Shown: piece after piece, positions 6,400 through 7,519 of the stretch
How the letters are laid out: every line of letters starts with the position of its first letter
How positions within the stretch are numbered: the first letter of the stretch is position 1
DNA from: Gammaproteobacteria bacterium
GTDB taxonomy: Bacteria; Pseudomonadota; Gammaproteobacteria; S144-34
DNA: 7,519 nt
Direction of reading: 5' to 3'
Assembly (NCBI GenBank): GCA_015494165.1
Contig: WGBS01000203.1
Coordinates: 1 to 7,519 of the forward strand
Notes under the pieces: generated by a model
What the model was told of the DNA's origin: nothing
Databases searched by the model: none
Seen by the model: the letters and a program-made list of their open reading frames with translations, nothing else
Made by a program: the position numbers and the translations under genes

Positions 6400-7386
6400 T
6401 CAGCCGGCTTCCGCGACCCGGCGCGCCGCCTCGCGCATGGCCGCATCCGGCCACAGGTAGAGGTCGTCGGGGGCGACGCGCGGGTGCGGGTGCGCCGCGA
6501 AGCAGGCGGCGAGCGCCGCGCGCAGCTCGGCCCGGGCGGCCGCGTCGGCCTCCGCCCCGGCGAGCAGCGCCGCGAGGCGCCTGCGCTCGTCCGGCCCGAG
6601 CGCCGGCTTCGCGAGCGCGAGCAGCCGGCGCAGCAGCCGCGCCTCGCGCGTGGGCGTGGCCCTTCGCACCAGCACGGCGCGCATGAAGGCCGCCTCGAGC
6701 TGGCGCAGCGTCGCCGGTGCCGGCCCCCGGCGGGCGAGCGCCTCCACCTCGCGCGCCCGCGCGGGGCTGCGCATTGCGAGCCACCAGCGGTGGCGCGCGG
6801 CGAAGGCGGCGAGCGCCTCCGGCGCGGGCGCGGCCAGCAGCGCGTCGAGGCGCGCGCGCGCGAGCACGGCCTCGACGAAGGCCCCGAGCCCCTCCGCCGT
6901 CTCCAGGGCCGTCTCCTCCACCACCGGCAGCCACCGGCGGCGCCTGCGCAGCGCGGCGGCGTAGAGGCCGGTGCCGGCCGGCCGCAGGCCTGCGCGTGGG
7001 GTGCGCCGGATGGGCACGCGCGCCAGGCCGCAGCTCGGCGAGCGCGCCTTGAGCACGTGCCCCGCCACCTCGAGGCGCGCCGCCGTCGCCTCCGACCAGG
7101 CGCGGAGCGCCTCCGTGACGTCCAGCGCGCGGTCGGCGACGCCGAGGGCCCGCGGCGCGTGGGGCGGGCCCACCAGCTCCACCGGCGGGCGCGGCACGCC
7201 GAGCCCCGCGCCCGCCTCGGGGCAGACCGGCACCAGCTCGAACAGGCGCGCCAGCACGCCGCGCACCGCCGGGTGGGCGCGGTCGGTGCCGTCGTAGCGC
7301 ACGGGCTCGCCTGCGAGGCAGGCGCTCACCGCCACCCGCGGCCGCCCCGGTTTGGCGCCCTCTCCCGCCCGGGTCACGGCCCGCAC
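6400..7386 (-). CDS. DUF523-DUF1722 fusion protein (TudS-like plus YbgA-like)
   Basis: A complete 328-residue two-domain protein. Residues about 16-155 are a DUF523 domain: VSACLAGEPVRYDG (20-33, C23), PVCPEAGAGLGVPRPPVEL (53-71, C55) and LKARSPSCG (112-120, C119). In the DUF523 relative TudS, a thiouracil desulfidase, three cysteines hold a [4Fe-4S] cluster; all three equivalents are present here. Residues about 180-325 match DUF1722 (YbgA): an FAARHRWWLAM block (195-205) and the terminal DDLYLWP (307-313). The natural substrate is unknown. The GTG at 7386 has GGAGG four bases upstream and overlaps the hemH end by 13 bp. The GTG at 7377 gives a GTGA overlap but is 13 bases from that site. 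Both starts precede the first motif. In several gammaproteobacteria DUF523-DUF1722 genes lie near hemH and photolyase genes, which fits this context. Confidence 0.92.
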   Translation of the reverse strand: MRAVTRAGEGAKPGRPRVAVSACLAGEPVRYDGTDRAHPAVRGVLARLFELVPVCPEAGAGLGVPRPPVELVGPPHAPRALGVADRALDVTEALRAWSEATAARLEVAGHVLKARSPSCGLARVPIRRTPRAGLRPAGTGLYAAALRRRRRWLPVVEETALETAEGLGAFVEAVLARARLDALLAAPAPEALAAFAARHRWWLAMRSPARAREVEALARRGPAPATLRQLEAAFMRAVLVRRATPTREARLLRRLLALAKPALGPDERRRLAALLAGAEADAAARAELRAALAACFAAHPHPRVAPDDLYLWPDAAMREAARRVAEAG

Positions 7387-7519
7387 TTCCCCTCCAGCCA
7401 GGGCGCGAGGACGGCGGCGAGGGCCTCGGCGTGGGCGGGGCTGTCGTTGAGGGCGGGGATGTAGCGCAGCGCATCCCCGCCGGCGGCGCGGAAGGCGGCC
7501 GCCGCCTGCACGGCGATCT
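7374..7519 (-). CDS. hemH: Ferrochelatase C-terminal end, 5' part beyond the window edge
   Basis: The last 47 residues of a minus-strand gene are visible, ending at a TGA at 7376-7374. They read IAVQAAAAFRAAGG, then LRYIPALNDS, then PAHAEALAAVLAPWL. This is the typical ferrochelatase ending: helix, AGG turn, Y-IP-C/A-LNDS and a final amphipathic helix. Ferrochelatase inserts ferrous iron into protoporphyrin IX, the last step of heme synthesis. Catalytic His and Glu residues lie outside the window, so activity cannot be judged. The usual Cys of IPCLN is Ala here. The downstream DUF523-DUF1722 gene overlaps its end, so both are probably in one operon. Confidence 0.85.
   Translation of the reverse strand, partial: IAVQAAAAFRAAGGDALRYIPALNDSPAHAEALAAVLAPWLEGKCGP

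Noticed and set aside
6326..7474. A 382-codon minus-strand frame overlapping the DUF523-DUF1722 gene
   Set aside because: It is another frame of the same strand as a gene with clear conserved cysteine motifs; the translation is low-complexity.

Overview
The window is very GC-rich (roughly 75% or more by eye) and gene-dense. It has short intergenic gaps, frequent GTG starts and strong third-position GC. The gene content points to a high-GC proteobacterium, most likely a gammaproteobacterium of the Chromatiales/Ectothiorhodospiraceae type: ferrochelatase followed by a DUF523-DUF1722 protein, a YjbQ protein, and an acyl-AMP ligase/acyltransferase fusion. The lineage is inferred from family knowledge and gene order, not measured.

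Layout from left to right. (1) The 3' part of an RsmB/RsmF/NOP2-Sun type RNA m5C methyltransferase, plus strand, cut by the left edge. (2) Convergent to it, a minus-strand AAA_14 + DUF4143 ATPase. (3) A short AT-richer island at 2097-2139 holding two palindromic repeats. The second supplies the stop codon of the next gene upstream and lies where an operator of the ATPase gene would be expected. (4) A minus-strand, 954-residue three-part protein: acyl carrier domain, fatty acyl-AMP ligase-like adenylation domain, hydrophobic segment and PlsC-type acyltransferase. (5) Overlapping its start by four bases (GTGA), an LHPP/NagD-type HAD phosphatase. These two form a translationally coupled pair. (6) A 171-bp divergent intergenic region that is mostly two degenerate 7-bp tandem arrays in opposite orientation. 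(7) A plus-strand YjbQ (UPF0047) protein. (8) Convergent to it, a minus-strand DUF523-DUF1722 (TudS-like/YbgA-like) protein that overlaps the 3' end of (9) ferrochelatase hemH, cut by the right edge.

The genes form at least three units: hemH with DUF523-DUF1722; HAD with the ACP-FAAL-PlsC fusion, and perhaps the ATPase downstream; and yjbQ alone. The fusion looks able to activate a free fatty acid as acyl-AMP, load it on its own carrier domain and pass it to a lysophospholipid or glycerophosphate-type acceptor at the membrane, so the unit is probably a lipid-remodelling or fatty-acid-salvage module.

The most unusual non-coding structures are the inverted heptamer arrays at 5792-5890 and the twin palindromes at 2097-2139. 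I saw no rRNA, tRNA, CRISPR array or transposase. No gene-free stretch exceeds 300 bases.
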